From: Balamuthia mandrillaris
Lineage: Eukaryota > Discosea > Longamoebia > Balamuthiidae
NCBI GenBank assembly: GCA_031835245.1
Contig: JAVKOQ010000084.1
Span: forward strand, 1 to 64,000
Direction: 5' to 3'
DNA: 64,000 nt
Shown here: positions 46,068 through 56,581 of the stretch, one piece after another
How the letters are laid out: each line of letters begins with the position of its first letter
Numbering within the stretch: position 1 is the first letter of the stretch
Translations under genes and position numbers: made by a program
Notes under the pieces: generated by a model
What the model was told of the DNA's origin: nothing
Databases searched by the model: none
What the model saw: the letters and a program-made list of their open reading frames with translations, nothing else

Positions 46068-48322
46068 ATGCCACGTGCAAAAAGAGTCAAACGCCAACCG
46101 CCTTATGTTTGTGAGCACCTCTACTGTTCACCACAACGGTTTGTTGCACAGGATACCTCCACCCTCAATCGACATGAAAGGCGCAAGGGAGGAGGAGGGC
46201 ATACGTGTAATGCAACTAATTGCACAACCTGCAAGCGATGGGAAAACCATCGACTTGGAAAGAAGAACCCAAACGACCTGAGGTTCGAGTGCCGTCACTC
46301 TGTTTGTGGCAAACGTTACAAATCAGAAGAGTCAAGAAGAGAGCATGAAGCAACAGTTCAACATACCTGCTCACCTGATTCCTGTGCCCGTTGTAAGGAG
46401 ATAGCCACCCGCCAGGATGAAAAGGGAAAAGAGAAGGAAAAGCAAGAGCAGGCAAAGGAAGAAGTGAAGAAGCAACGCGAAGAAGAAATAGAAGAAGCTA
46501 AGCAAGACATCATGGAGGCGATTGAAACGAAGGTGACTTGGGATGTTGAAGGAAACGTGCGAGTAGCTGTAGCAAAAGCAGCAGTGGAAGGAGCACTCCA
46601 AGTTGATGTAGTATTAGGAGTGGCTGCCATTATTCACTCTTCTCCAGTGATTGAAGGATGGCTACAAGCAAACCTCTCTACATCTACTTATCAACCTTGT
46701 GTGACAGACCTTGTCTGGTTGAAGAATGTGTTGCGTATACCAGATCGTTGTTGGGAGTTGGTTGTTCATATTTTCAAGCTATCAAAACAAGCAAGCCTAC
46801 ATCAAGTTCGAAAGAAGCAATGTGAGTTGTTAAACAAGAAGGAATTGGTTGCAACAAAAGGTGGAAAAGGAAGTATGTACCAGCCGAAAGAGTTTGTACA
46901 GCAACTCTTTTCATCTTCTAAACTTCAAGCAGCAGATCGACCTGTTTTAAAGCTTGCCTTTGATGGATCTACAGCAGCCAAAAAAACTCATCTACAAATG
47001 GAAGTTGGGACGATGGAGTTCATAAGCAAGAAATCCACATTGAAGGCGCTCAAATCGTCACACAACTGTCATCCTTGGCTGTTGTATTTAGGAAACGAAG
47101 ATGGAGAAACATTAATCAGAGAACTTGGTGATCAACGAGCAGTGCTCAACGACTGGATAGAAAAGGGTGTGCTACTTACTTCTTCTTCTGGTGAATTGGT
47201 GCACCTGTGGCCATACATTGTGGTTGACTTGAAGGCCTTGGCTGTTTTTAGTGGCATGTATCAATTCTATCGCAGCAACTCTACCTGTCGCTGTTTTTGG
47301 TGCAATGTCACAAAGCAGCAGTTAGCACAAGGTGAACTCTCAGCAGAAGAAACTCGCTTTCGTACCTTAGAGGATGTCAAAAATGATTGGAAAGCAGTTA
47401 TCAACTGGGAAGAGGCAACAAGGAGATCAAAAGCGACAGATCATCATGGACAGGTTTGTGTTGTTTTTTGTTTCTATTTGCTCTTCTGACTTTTGTTGGT
47501 GGTCTTGTTTGCTAAAAGGTGCTTGAACCTGTGTTGTTTTTAAATCCAATGCAAGTTATTCCAGATCTTCTTCACCTATTAATGGGCGTAGTTCGCAAAC
47601 TCATCAATAAGACAATTGAGCTCGCAGCAGAACGACCAAGGTTACAACAACTTTTTGTTGAACGAATGGCTGGAATTGGGATTTACCTTATTCCAGCAGC
47701 TTCTGGAGTTGGTTTCAAGAAGAGGATTAAAGACAGCAGGCTCAACAGACGTGAACATTTAATCATCCTTGAAAATCACACGTTCATTTTAGCAGACCTT
47801 GAGGAAGGCATGCCTAGAAGAGCACCAATTCGAACAACACTTCCACAAGTTCGTCAGGTTTGGGCAGCTTTCCATCGAACAGCCTGTTTAGCAATGCAGG
47901 AAAAGCTGAGCATCACGGATGAGGAATGGAAGCAAGAGGCAAAGGTGTTTTTGCAAGCCTTTATTCAGGCATGGAATGGAAGGGATGTTACTACATACAT
48001 TCACGTGTTTGTTGACCACCTTGGCTACTGGCTGGAGCGAGAAGGCTCGGTCGAAAAGTTCAGCAACTTTGGCATTGAAACCACGCACGCCGATCTCAAG
48101 CGGATGATGACGCAGTCAACACAAGGCTTCGCGGGAATCAATTCCGGTGATTGTTCTCTTCCACAGCAGCTCCTTGAAAGGCAAGCGCTTTGTGCTGAAG
48201 CTGCCGCTGCCTCTCCCGTTGTAGCAAAAGTTCAAGGTGCTACACAAAGAGGTGAAAGGTCATGGGCAGAGAGAAATCTTGAGCATTTTCCCGACCTTCA
48301 GAGATATATAAGAGAGCAATAA
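46068..48322 (+). CDS. DDE-type transposase-like protein with zinc fingers (RAG1/Transib/CMC-like catalytic core)
   Basis: Two exons joined in frame (intron 47454-47518); about 729 residues, no disabling break. N-terminus: two rounds of a C2H2-like finger followed by an H-T-C-x4-C-x2-C knot (C15/C20...; HTCNATNCTTC; C75/C80...H; HTCSPDSCARC). A Lys/Glu coiled-coil segment follows (residues ~115-150). Catalytic core: LKLAFDGST (D299), VVDLKAL (D387), CRCFWC (C409-x2-C412), PDLLHLL (H480), YIHVFVDH (H623-x4-H628) and NFGIETTH (E648). The order D-D-CxxC-HxxxxH-E, and the spacings CxxC, HxxxxH and 20 residues from second His to Glu, equal those of RAG1 (C727/C730, H937/H942, E962), shared with Transib and CACTA/Mirage/Chapaev transposases. 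Codon use is A/T-richer than neighbouring genes. Either a live element or a domesticated gene. Confidence 0.72.
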
Positions 48323-48748
48323 AAGCAAGCATACCTGTTCATTAAACTCATGTGGCCACTGCAGTGTGCCATGCGCATTGAAAACTTGGTAACGAAGGCT
48401 GATTTTTGTCCTGAACCTCTTGAAATCGTAGGACACCGTTACTTCGGGCGTGAGCTCTGCATAGCCGCCATCCGTGAAGTTTTTTCTCCTCATGTTTAAT
48501 GGGAACGGTGAAGCCTGAAACTGTTCCTCCGTCTTGTAGTGCACGGACTCAGTTGTTCCCCAAACAAAAGCATGAAAGGGCGGAGGTACCACTACTGCAA
48601 CAACAACTGGAAGCTTTCGTGGCTCTTGAGTCAGGTTCTTACAAATCTCCTGCCATAGGCAGCTAAACACAAAATAGCTTATGTCTTCCTCAGCGACAAA
48701 CACCCCCGCTCCTTGTCTTTGTTGTCGTTGTTGTTGTTCTTCTTCCAT
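48260..48748 (-). CDS. Unknown ORF antisense to and overlapping the transposase 3' end
   Basis: ATG 48748 opens MEEEQQQRQQRQGAGVFVAE, then WQEICKNLTQEPRKLPVVVA, FHAFVWGTTESVHYKTEEQF, YAELTPEVTVSYDFKRF, RTKISLRYQVFNAHGTLQWP and HEFNEQ. The first ~138 residues look like a real globular protein (mixed strands, balanced composition). After HEFNEQ a splice-donor-like CAG/GTATGC occurs; unspliced, the frame continues 24 residues into the antisense of the transposase and stops at 48260. Thus it is either a complete 162-residue protein, or the 5' exon of a gene whose remainder was lost or displaced by the transposon. No family recognised. It lies inside the candidate terminal repeats. Confidence 0.55.
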   Translation of the reverse strand: MEEEQQQRQQRQGAGVFVAEEDISYFVFSCLWQEICKNLTQEPRKLPVVVAVVVPPPFHAFVWGTTESVHYKTEEQFQASPFPLNMRRKNFTDGGYAELTPEVTVSYDFKRFRTKISLRYQVFNAHGTLQWPHEFNEQVCLLLLLSYISLKVGKMLKISLCP

Positions 48749-48879
48749 CGTCGATCGCGTCGTGTCTTCCCTTTCTTCTTTTCCCCCTTTTTATCGTTTT
48801 TTAGAGTTTTTTTTTTTCGTGGCTTTGTCTACAACAAATGCCAATGTAATGGCAAAAGAGCCAAAAAACCCATATTTGG

Positions 48880-48895
48880 GTTAGTGCCAGGTCCT
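48880..48895 (-). repeat. Right candidate terminal inverted repeat
   Basis: GTTAGTGCCAGGTCCT on plus, the inverse of the left copy with two differences. AGTGCCAGTTCCTGG at 45866-45880 also resembles part of it in direct orientation. Confidence 0.4.
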
Positions 48896-49461
48896 GCGGC
48901 ACGATTTTTAGAGGAAAAATTCTGCAGTGGCGGTTCCTTAAGGATTAGGAATTTTTTCCAGGAAAAACAATTAACAAAAAATGGTATGGTCAATTTGAGG
49001 AGCACTTGAGCAACCAAAGGCAATTAGCGGAATCTCTTTACAGACGCACGCGGCCCAGTTTTGTCTGCTGGAGTGAAGCGGGCAAACCCCGTGGAAACAA
49101 CCGGACGTGAACGTTCGCCATCAAGGATCCCTCGGCGTAACTGTCATTTTCGTTTCCCCCGCAAGAGAGCAGAGAAGCGGAGAGGCAGAGAGGCAGCAGA
49201 GACCATTCGCTCTTGTCATCCTTGTTATAACTTTTTTTGTTCTCCAAAAACATCTCTACCAAGAGAGAAGAAGCCCCCAGGTGAGTCCCTAAGGAAAAGC
49301 CTGCTTCTTCTTTGGCTTTGTCACCCACCCCCATCACCGGTGTACGTACGTCTCCTTGTTTTTTTTTTTTTTTTTGCCACCCATCTGATTGACTTGATCA
49401 AATTCTCTTTCGATGAACAAACAGAACATAAAAATCACTTCCATCGCAAACAAAAGAGAGA
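48896..49461. other. 5' region of the MBOAT gene and transposon flank
   Basis: Contains an AT-rich hairpin (GGAAAAATTC at 48912-48921 with GAATTTTTTCC at 48949-48959, enclosing the palindrome TCCTTAAGGA) and the presumed MBOAT promoter and 5' UTR. No gene seen. Confidence 0.5.
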
Positions 49462-49769
49462 ATGGCAATCTTGGCTGACATTGCGGACCTCATGGGCGGC
49501 AAAGCAGAGCAGGTGCTCTACCTCGCCCTGTTGCTCCTGGCCTACCCGCTCTCCCTCGTCCACCGCTTCCTCATCCCCTCCGCCACCGGCCGCCACGTCT
49601 TTGGGCTGGCGTGCGGCCTGCTCTTCGCCTGGACGGCCTTCCAGTACGACATTGTCCACTTCTTTGCCACCGCCACGGGGGTCTACTGCCTCTGCCGGTT
49701 CGTGCCGGGCAAGACGGCTCCCATTCTTGCCCTCCTCTTTGCTCTCTTTTACCTTTCTTTCGGGTATGT

Positions 49770-49816
<47 letters not shown>

Positions 49817-51768
49817 TTTCGCTCTTCTCTCTCTTAACCCGTTTTGCTTCTGTTGATGGTTTGAACCACATCTCATCTCATCTCATCTCTCCAATAACAA
49901 AAAAACAAGACATCTTTGGCGTATGTATGAGGCTCACACGGACCGTCACTGGAGCTCTCCACAGATGTTGATCACCATCAAGATCACCAGCTTTGCCTGG
50001 TCTTATTATGATGGACAACGGCCTGCTGAGGTTCGCGTCCCGCAATGCTTCCTTCTTTTCTTGTTTGCCCTTTTGTTTTTCTCCTTCTCCCTTCCCTCTT
50101 TTCGTTTCTTCGTCATTGTTTTTGCAACAGTTTACTGATATTTTTCTTCTTTTTCACATCATCGAAACAGAGTTTGAGCGAAAGTCAAAAGGCTCGTGCC
50201 ATCCAAAAGTTGCCCTCTCTGCTCGAATACTTCAGTTACATCTTTTTCTTTGCCGGCTTCTTGACGGGACCTTGCCCCGAGTTCAAAGAATACAAAGACT
50301 TTGTTGACCGTTCTCTTTTCAAAGCTGAGGTTACTTCTTCTTTCTTCTTGTTTGTCGTTCGTTTTTCGTTATCTGAATTGTGGGCTGCTCTCTCTCTCTC
50401 TCTCTCTCTGCCAACAGGGAGGTAAGATCCCGGAAGGCTCCTATTTCGCCGCCACTCGACAACTCATGATGGGCTTGTTGTGCCTTCCTTTGCACTTTGT
50501 CTACCAATACGTGCATGAAGGCTACACCCTCACAGATGAGTTCTATCAACACAACTTCTTCTGGAAGTGCGTCTCTTTCGTTCAACTCCTCTTTTCTCTC
50601 TCTCTTCTCTTTCTCTCACGCCTTACTGACGTTAAACTCGCTTTCAAAAGATATGGTTATATGATTGTATCGGCAGAAATTGGCTTCTACAAGTACTATG
50701 TTGTGTTCTTCCTTGGGGAGGGAGCATGCATCTTATCTGGGCTTGGTTACAACGGGCGAGACAAACAAGGCAGAGTACAATGGTTGGATCGCTTCCTCTT
50801 TGTCATGTATCTTTTCCTTGTTAATCGTTTGCCATTACTTTCTGGCGTTGCCTATACTTTAGGGACCGAGTACTTATGTTGAAGTTCTTCCCGTTCAAGT
50901 TGGCACAGGACCCCAGCACCCTTGCCGCCAACTGGAACATTCCTTCCGCAAACTGGCTCAAAAGATGTAAATTATCTCTCTTTCTATCTCTCTCTTTTCT
51001 CTTTCTCTGCTAATGATTATTTTTCAAAGACGTCTATGTAAGATTGTTGCCACAGAGGCCCGCCAAAGGTGATACTTCCTCTGAACCCGCCGAAGAGAAG
51101 CAAAAGAGCAGCCAAATGCAAAAGATGCTCCCTATGTTTGCCACATTCTTCGTTAGCGCATTTTGGCATGTGCGTATTTCATCCTTCACGAAGCTTCTTT
51201 CTCCGTTTCTGACCCTGTTTTCTTTTTGCTCCTTTATAACAGGGATTCTATCCTGGATACTATATGTTCTTCCTCTCTTTGGCATGCTTCGCAGCGCTTG
51301 GTGGACGTAAGTCTCCTTTTTGTGTTTTTCTTTCTCTTTTGTCGTTTCTCTCTCCACTGCTCTTCGTCTGTTCTCTTATTTTCCACCACACTAATGGACT
51401 GCTTCAAATCCAAAGTGAATCGGCTGTACATCCGGCCTTTCTTCTTGGAGGAGGATGGCAAGACGCCCAAGTATCCCATCAAGTACCTCTACGACTTTAT
51501 GTGCTGGTTCCTTACCTTTATCGGTCTGGACTACCACATCATCGTCTTTCGCACGCTCACCTTCAGCAACGGCATGAAGGCCTGGGGCAGCGTCTACTTC
51601 TTCCCTCACATCCTTGGCCTCCTCTGCGCTCTCTACTACATCATTATCGGGCCACCACGACGAAGGTCCCGCAAACCACAACAACAACAACGCCCTTCCT
51701 CCTCCTCTTTCACCGGCAAGGAAGAACAAGCCAAAAGGCCGGTGCTGGTCATGGCGAAAGAGGAGTAG
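49462..51768 (+). CDS. MBOAT-family lysophospholipid acyltransferase
   Basis: Re-acylates lysophospholipids (Lands cycle) in the ER membrane; the nearest known group is LPCAT/LPEAT/LPIAT-type MBOATs. ATG 49462 starts a chain of hydrophobic exons: VLYLALLLLAYPLSLVHRFL, HVFGLACGLLFAWTAFQYDI, MLITIKITSFAWSYYDGQRP, FFFAGFLTGPCPEFKEYKDF, QLMMGLLCLPLHFVYQYV, EIGFYKYYVVFFLGEGACIL and ILSGLGYNGRD. Catalytic motifs: NWNIPSANWLKR (Asn region), MFATFFVSAFWHGFYPGYYM (invariant His). Later DYHIIVFRTLTFSNGMKAW. C-terminus is Gln/Arg/Ser-rich. About nine introns; sense (CT)n in two. AATAAA begins right after the stop. Acyl acceptor specificity cannot be read from sequence. Confidence 0.93.
49770..49815. repeat. 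(CT)n microsatellite in MBOAT intron
   Basis: CT run with one TTT interruption on the sense strand directly after the donor GTATGTT. A second CT tract is at about 50390-50409 in another intron. Confidence 0.9.
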
Positions 51769-51774
51769 AATAAA
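51769..51774 (+). terminator. Poly(A) signal AATAAA of the MBOAT gene
   Basis: AATAAA starts at the first base after the TAG stop codon. Short 3' UTRs would suit the dense gene spacing. Confidence 0.5.
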
Positions 51775-52323
51775 TGAATTGTGGCAGCTAACCAATGGGA
51801 AAACAGAAATCTGGAAAAATGTGAAGATTAGATACGTGTCGTCATGAATGATATTCTGAGGGTTCATCCGATTGCTGTTTTGTTTTTGATTTTCTCTGAA
51901 TCCCCTCCGCAGCAGCAAAAACAAGGCGGAGGAGGAGAGAAGAGAGAGAGAAAAGGCGGAGAGCTTTTTTTTTTGGTTTTGAAAGGGAAGACAAACAAAC
52001 AGCTGAAACAGTCAGTGAGCGAGTTTTTTTTATTTGGGGGGGTCGAAAACAAAGTAGCACAAAAAGAAGAAGGGAGAACGCAAAGACGGGAAGGAAAGGA
52101 AACGTGACACATCAAACAAAAAACACGACAACGAAACACACACACCACACACACACACACAAAAGAAGTAGTGGCCAGTTGTGATATGTGCGGTTTGTGG
52201 TGAAGCGCTTGCAGCGAAAAAAAAAACAAAAAGGTAACCAAGTCTTTTTGTGTGTCCACTCCTCTTGTAGATTCTGAAGCTTTTTTTTTTTCGATTGCAA
52301 AAAAAGAATAGAGAGAAATAAGA
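51775..52323. other. Intergenic region between MBOAT and OTU genes
   Basis: Purine-rich (51915-52100) with an (AC)n run at about 52136-52161 and a T-rich tract before the OTU start. No gene seen. Confidence 0.5.
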
Positions 52324-55300
52324 ATGCCAGCACGCAAAGGAGCAAAAGTGCAAACGCCAGCCAGCAGTGAGGAAGTTCGCTTGCGGGAAGCTGCCGAATT
52401 GAAAGAGGCCTTGAGGTTAGTATTTCTCTCTCACTCTCGCGGAAACGCTCGAAAAGTAGAGAAGCGATTGGAATTGACGCCGTTTTCGTTTTTTTTTCTT
52501 GAATAAGACGATCGAGAGAAGAGACCTCTGCCATGACTTTACTGTCTGAGAAACCAACCAGCAAAGCCTGGACCGGGGGCAACACTGTGGCCAGACTGGA
52601 GGCCGCACAGCATGGCCTGGACGAGGAGGACCTCATGTTGGATTCTTTCCTCCAGTCCAAAGGCCTCGTCCGCAAGCATACGCCCAAAGACGGAGCTTGC
52701 TTGGTACCTAATCCTCTCCTACCGCTACTGCTGCTTTCTCGCCGCTGTTTGAAGCTCCTCTCACCCATGTTGTATCGCTACAGTTCCGAGCCGTGGCGGA
52801 ACATATTTATCACACTCAGTCGATGCACGCGAAGGTGCGCAAGCAGTGCGTCGAATTTCTGGAAGGTCACCATAAGGATTTTGTGGACTTTGTGTGCACC
52901 AGCAACATGCCGTACAAACAATATCTCGCACACATGAGACAGGTTCGCCTTCCTTTTATTTGTCTGCTGTTCTGTTCTGTTCTGTTCTGTTCTTCTTTTA
53001 TTTTATTTTATTATAGCTTTGATGCTGACACTCTCTACTCTGTGATGGACAGCCAAACACGTGGGGCGGCGAAATAGAGCTTAAGGCCCTTGCACGGGCT
53101 TTCGACTGTGCCTTTCACATCTACCAACAATCCCAGGAAAAGCCAGTGGTCATCCAGGGAGATGATGGCGAACAAAGAACGCCAAAGACGCTCTATTCCT
53201 TGAGCTTCTCACACAACAACCACTACGACGTGGTATATACCAAAGAGGAATTGGAGAGGTTGACTTTTTGTCAGGGTTTGGTCTATGAAATGGTTGATAA
53301 AGCATTGGGAGGAAGCGATGAGGGCAGCACATCCGCTCAGGGGCAAACAACTTTCAAGAACATAGAGCTGGAGTCCTGGAAACATGAGATGAAGAGAAGA
53401 GAAGAAGAAGATCTGATGTACGCAGCGGTTATTGAGCGAGAAAGCAACGGTTATACGAATAATTCACAGGAAGACGATGAAGGAGAGTTTATAACGGTAG
53501 GGCGAAAGAAGAGAGGAAACGCAGCAGCGAAGTCCTCGTATTGGGGCAAAACGGGAGGCAAGGAGAGCAACGGAGTGGGAAGGGGTTATGGCGACGTCAG
53601 CCAACAAAGAGGGGCAAAGCACAACAAAAGCTTCAACGGAAACAAACCGCGGGCACAGGGAAAGCAACATTACTTTGGCAATGGACACTATAAAGAAAGA
53701 CCCGTTCGACCGGACGACAAAGATAGCTTTCCGGTGCTTAAAGGCAGCGGATTGCGACTTCAGAGCTTTGAAGGTAAATCAACGGCACAACGGAAGGAAA
53801 AGGCAATCCAAAACGGGGAAGCGACCAATACGGAACAGAAGAACTCACAAGAAATGGCGCAACAACAAACAACAACGACACAAGAAACCACCCCTGCTGC
53901 GACTACTCCTGGCACTACCTGGGGTGCTAAGAACTGGAGCTCCATCTTTTCTCAGACAGAACCCGCGGTGAAACCTGAACCTGTCGCAAACAATCATGTT
54001 CCGGAAAAGAGCAACGAAGAGCCTGCCAAACAACACAGAAAGGGTTCCATGGAACGAGACCCCGCCACGAACAAACGAAGCAAGACCAGACCAGAGCGTA
54101 AAACCTCAGACAAGGGGAAGGCTAAGCTCTTTACTCAAAACGGGACATCCGACGCCACCGCCATTACCAAAACGGACGAGCAATCACAACCAGAAAATAA
54201 AGCTGAGTCACCCGCTCCTCTCGTTCCTCCGCCTGGTGCTAAGGGAATGTGGGCCACACCAAAGAACTGGTCCCAAACTTTTCTGGAACCTGTCTCTACA
54301 CCAGCACCAACCACAACTTCATCCCAACAGCTTCACGACAGCCAACAAAACATCGACACTTCTTCTGCCACTGAAAAGGCTACAACAGAGGCAAGTCCAA
54401 TTGCAAGCAATGATTCCCAGGAACAACAACCTTCATCACCCTCTTCGTCACAAGAAAAAACAGGAGACGCAAAGGCTGAAGTTCCTCAAAAATCAGAGAA
54501 TCAGAACGAAGAGGGGCGTGACTTAGCAGATACTCGCGCAACTAACACTACTGAACATAAAGAGAGCAACAAAACCATCCCCATCGACGAAGATGCAATT
54601 TCCTCTTCAACGAACCTTGGTTTGCAAACCGAACACACTGAACAAGCATCCAACAATGAAACCGAAAAGCCAACTTCAAAGCCAACAGCATCCCCTATGA
54701 CTGAAGAGACATCTGTCGCTACTGCTGTTACTTCAAGCGGCGAGCAGCTTGTTGAACTGCAACAACGCAATGCAGCCGCACAGACGTTGGAAGATGAGCT
54801 TTACGACATACATCAACTGAATCACGCCATCAGCAACGCCATCACCACGAAGAAGCACGCAGCTGCTCTCTTCTCCCTCTCTTCTATCGCTTTTGGATCA
54901 TTTACCGCAACAAATGATCCAACTACTTCCTCCGCTCAGAAACAACAAGCCTCCTCATCTTCTCAAGACTCATCTACCGTCGCGACCACAACTTCCACCA
55001 CAGCCTCCGCCTCGCTCGTCGATGTAGATATCTCCAAAGCAACAGCGGAGAGCGAGGGTGCTATTCACTTCCAGTTTGGCACCTTCTCTCCCCGAGAGAA
55101 GCATTCCGCTGAAGAAATCTCCGCCAAAGAGGAAATAAAGTCGGAAAACAAACAACAAGGACACACCAAACAAGAATCTCCTTCCACCTCTCCTTCTGCT
55201 TCATCCCAAAACGAAGCTACAACTACTGCCGATGAAAAGCAGCCACACAACAGCCATCACACTCATAAACCGCCCCGCGGCAACAACAAGTCACACCAAC

Positions 55301-56187
55301 ACAACCGCACCAGCCCATCCTACCAACAACGCAACAAACACAACCGCCAAACGAACAATAGCAATTCTGAACCGTTGACCAGCGACACTGCTGCGCTTCC
55401 AACTCCTCACCAATCCAGCTATGCCCCACCCCTTCATCATCCCCACGCCTATTCTCCCCATTACCAACACCCCCACCCATACGTCCACCACCAACAGGCC
55501 TATCACTATCCTCACCAACAACAAGCCTACTATGCGCCTGCCGCCTATGTGCCTGCGCCCCATGCTGCCTACTATCCTTCTCACCCTCATTATAACCATC
55601 ACCATCCTCAATACCACCCTGCCGCTATGCCTTATGCCTCTCACCACCTTCATCACCAAGGCATGGCCCCTTCTTCTCCTCAGGAAGGAGGAGCACAACC
55701 TTATTGGACTCCTTCCTCCACGGCATATGATGGTGCTGCCACCTACGAAACTTACGATGCTGCTCCCGCTGGTGTGATGTATCACGATGGTTCCTATGAG
55801 GGTGGCGTTGCTTACGAGGGTGGAGGCTATGAAGCTTATGCTCTCGCTCCCCATCCTGGCGCCATGGCGTATGCACCTCATCCTCACCATCCTCATCAGA
55901 TGTATGGTGCTTATCATCCTGCTGGTGCGTATGATTACTCTGCCTATGAACAACCGGTGTACGCGGACGGACCTCCGGGCAGCTCTGAGCAAGCGGTTGT
56001 CTATCCTCACAGTCATCATCACTATTCGCCAAGCCAGCCTGATGCCTACACTCCTCCTTCCTCTTATTCCTCCACATCTTCTTCTGTTCCTTATTCATCC
56101 TCCGCTTCTTCTGCATCTTCCTCATCTTCTTCTTCGTCCTCTTCTTCTGCGTCCTCCTCTTCCTCCTCCTCTTCCACTTCTTCTTAG
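52324..56187 (+). CDS. OTU-domain cysteine protease (OTUD4-like deubiquitinase) with long disordered tail
   Basis: Predicted to cleave ubiquitin chains. Exon 1 MPARKGAKVQTPASSEE; exon 2 SEKPTSKAWTGGNTVARLEA and GLVRKHTPKDGACL; then FRAVAEHIYHTQSMHAKVRK, FLEGHHKDFVDFVCTSNMPY, NTWGGEIELKALARAFDCAF and LYSLSFSHNNHYDVVYTKEE. The catalytic set is visible: Asp and Cys in KDGACLFRAV and His in SHNNHYDVVY. The OTU fold occupies about residues 70-220. The last exon (about 53053-56187) adds around 900 residues of low complexity: Lys/Gly/Arg-rich, then Thr/Gln/Ser-rich, then His/Tyr/Pro/Ala repeats (HPHYNHHHPQYHP) and a closing poly-Ser. OTUD4 and yeast OTU proteins also have long disordered tails, but the His/Tyr-rich block is distinctive. 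Confidence 0.88.
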
Positions 56188-56192
56188 GGCTA

Positions 56193-56198
56193 AATAAA
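56193..56198 (+). terminator. Poly(A) signal AATAAA of the OTU gene
   Basis: AATAAA six bases after the TAG stop codon. Confidence 0.5.
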
Positions 56199-56581
56199 AA
56201 ATTGCTCTCCTATTTAACCAAAAGAAGAGAGCAAACGACGCAAAATTTGTTTTTATTTCGCCATCCATGTCTTTATGAACGGGACAAAGGTGGCCTCGAC
56301 TGTGCCAAAGTAAGGATCGCCTCGAATAGCAGAGTCTGTCCGTCTTTCGTTTGCGTTACTTGTTTGCAGCCACACACACTCCCAAAAGCTTACTTTTGTC
56401 TTAGTGCTTTCCCCTTCATTTTGACTGAAGAAAGAGATGAAACGGCTTGAACAAGTTACAGTTTCTTTTTGGCATACAATGCCCTCCATTTGCGTGAGTC
56501 TGCCAACTCTCAATAGAGGACAAAAATGAAGAGCGAAAACCGATTTTACTTACAAATAAGAAAAATAAAAAAACATGGGTT
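56199..56581. other. Convergent 3' region between OTU and RAD52 genes
   Basis: Holds the 3' UTRs of both genes. Short ORFs on both strands lack any recognisable protein signature. Confidence 0.5.

Larger units (their letters stand above)
45963..48895 (+). mobile_element. Candidate DNA transposon carrying a RAG1/Transib/CMC-like transposase
   Basis: A 16 bp imperfect inverted repeat (AGGATCTGGCACCAAC at 45963-45978; reverse complement of AGGACCTGGCACTAAC at 48880-48895; 14 of 16 match) brackets the transposase gene and a second, antisense ORF. No clear target-site duplication was found, so the ends are tentative. A hairpin-forming AT-rich sequence lies just outside the right repeat (48911-48960). 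Confidence 0.42.

Noticed and set aside
55291..56022. 243-residue minus-strand ORF
   Set aside because: Antisense shadow of the His/Tyr/Pro-rich tail of the OTU protein.
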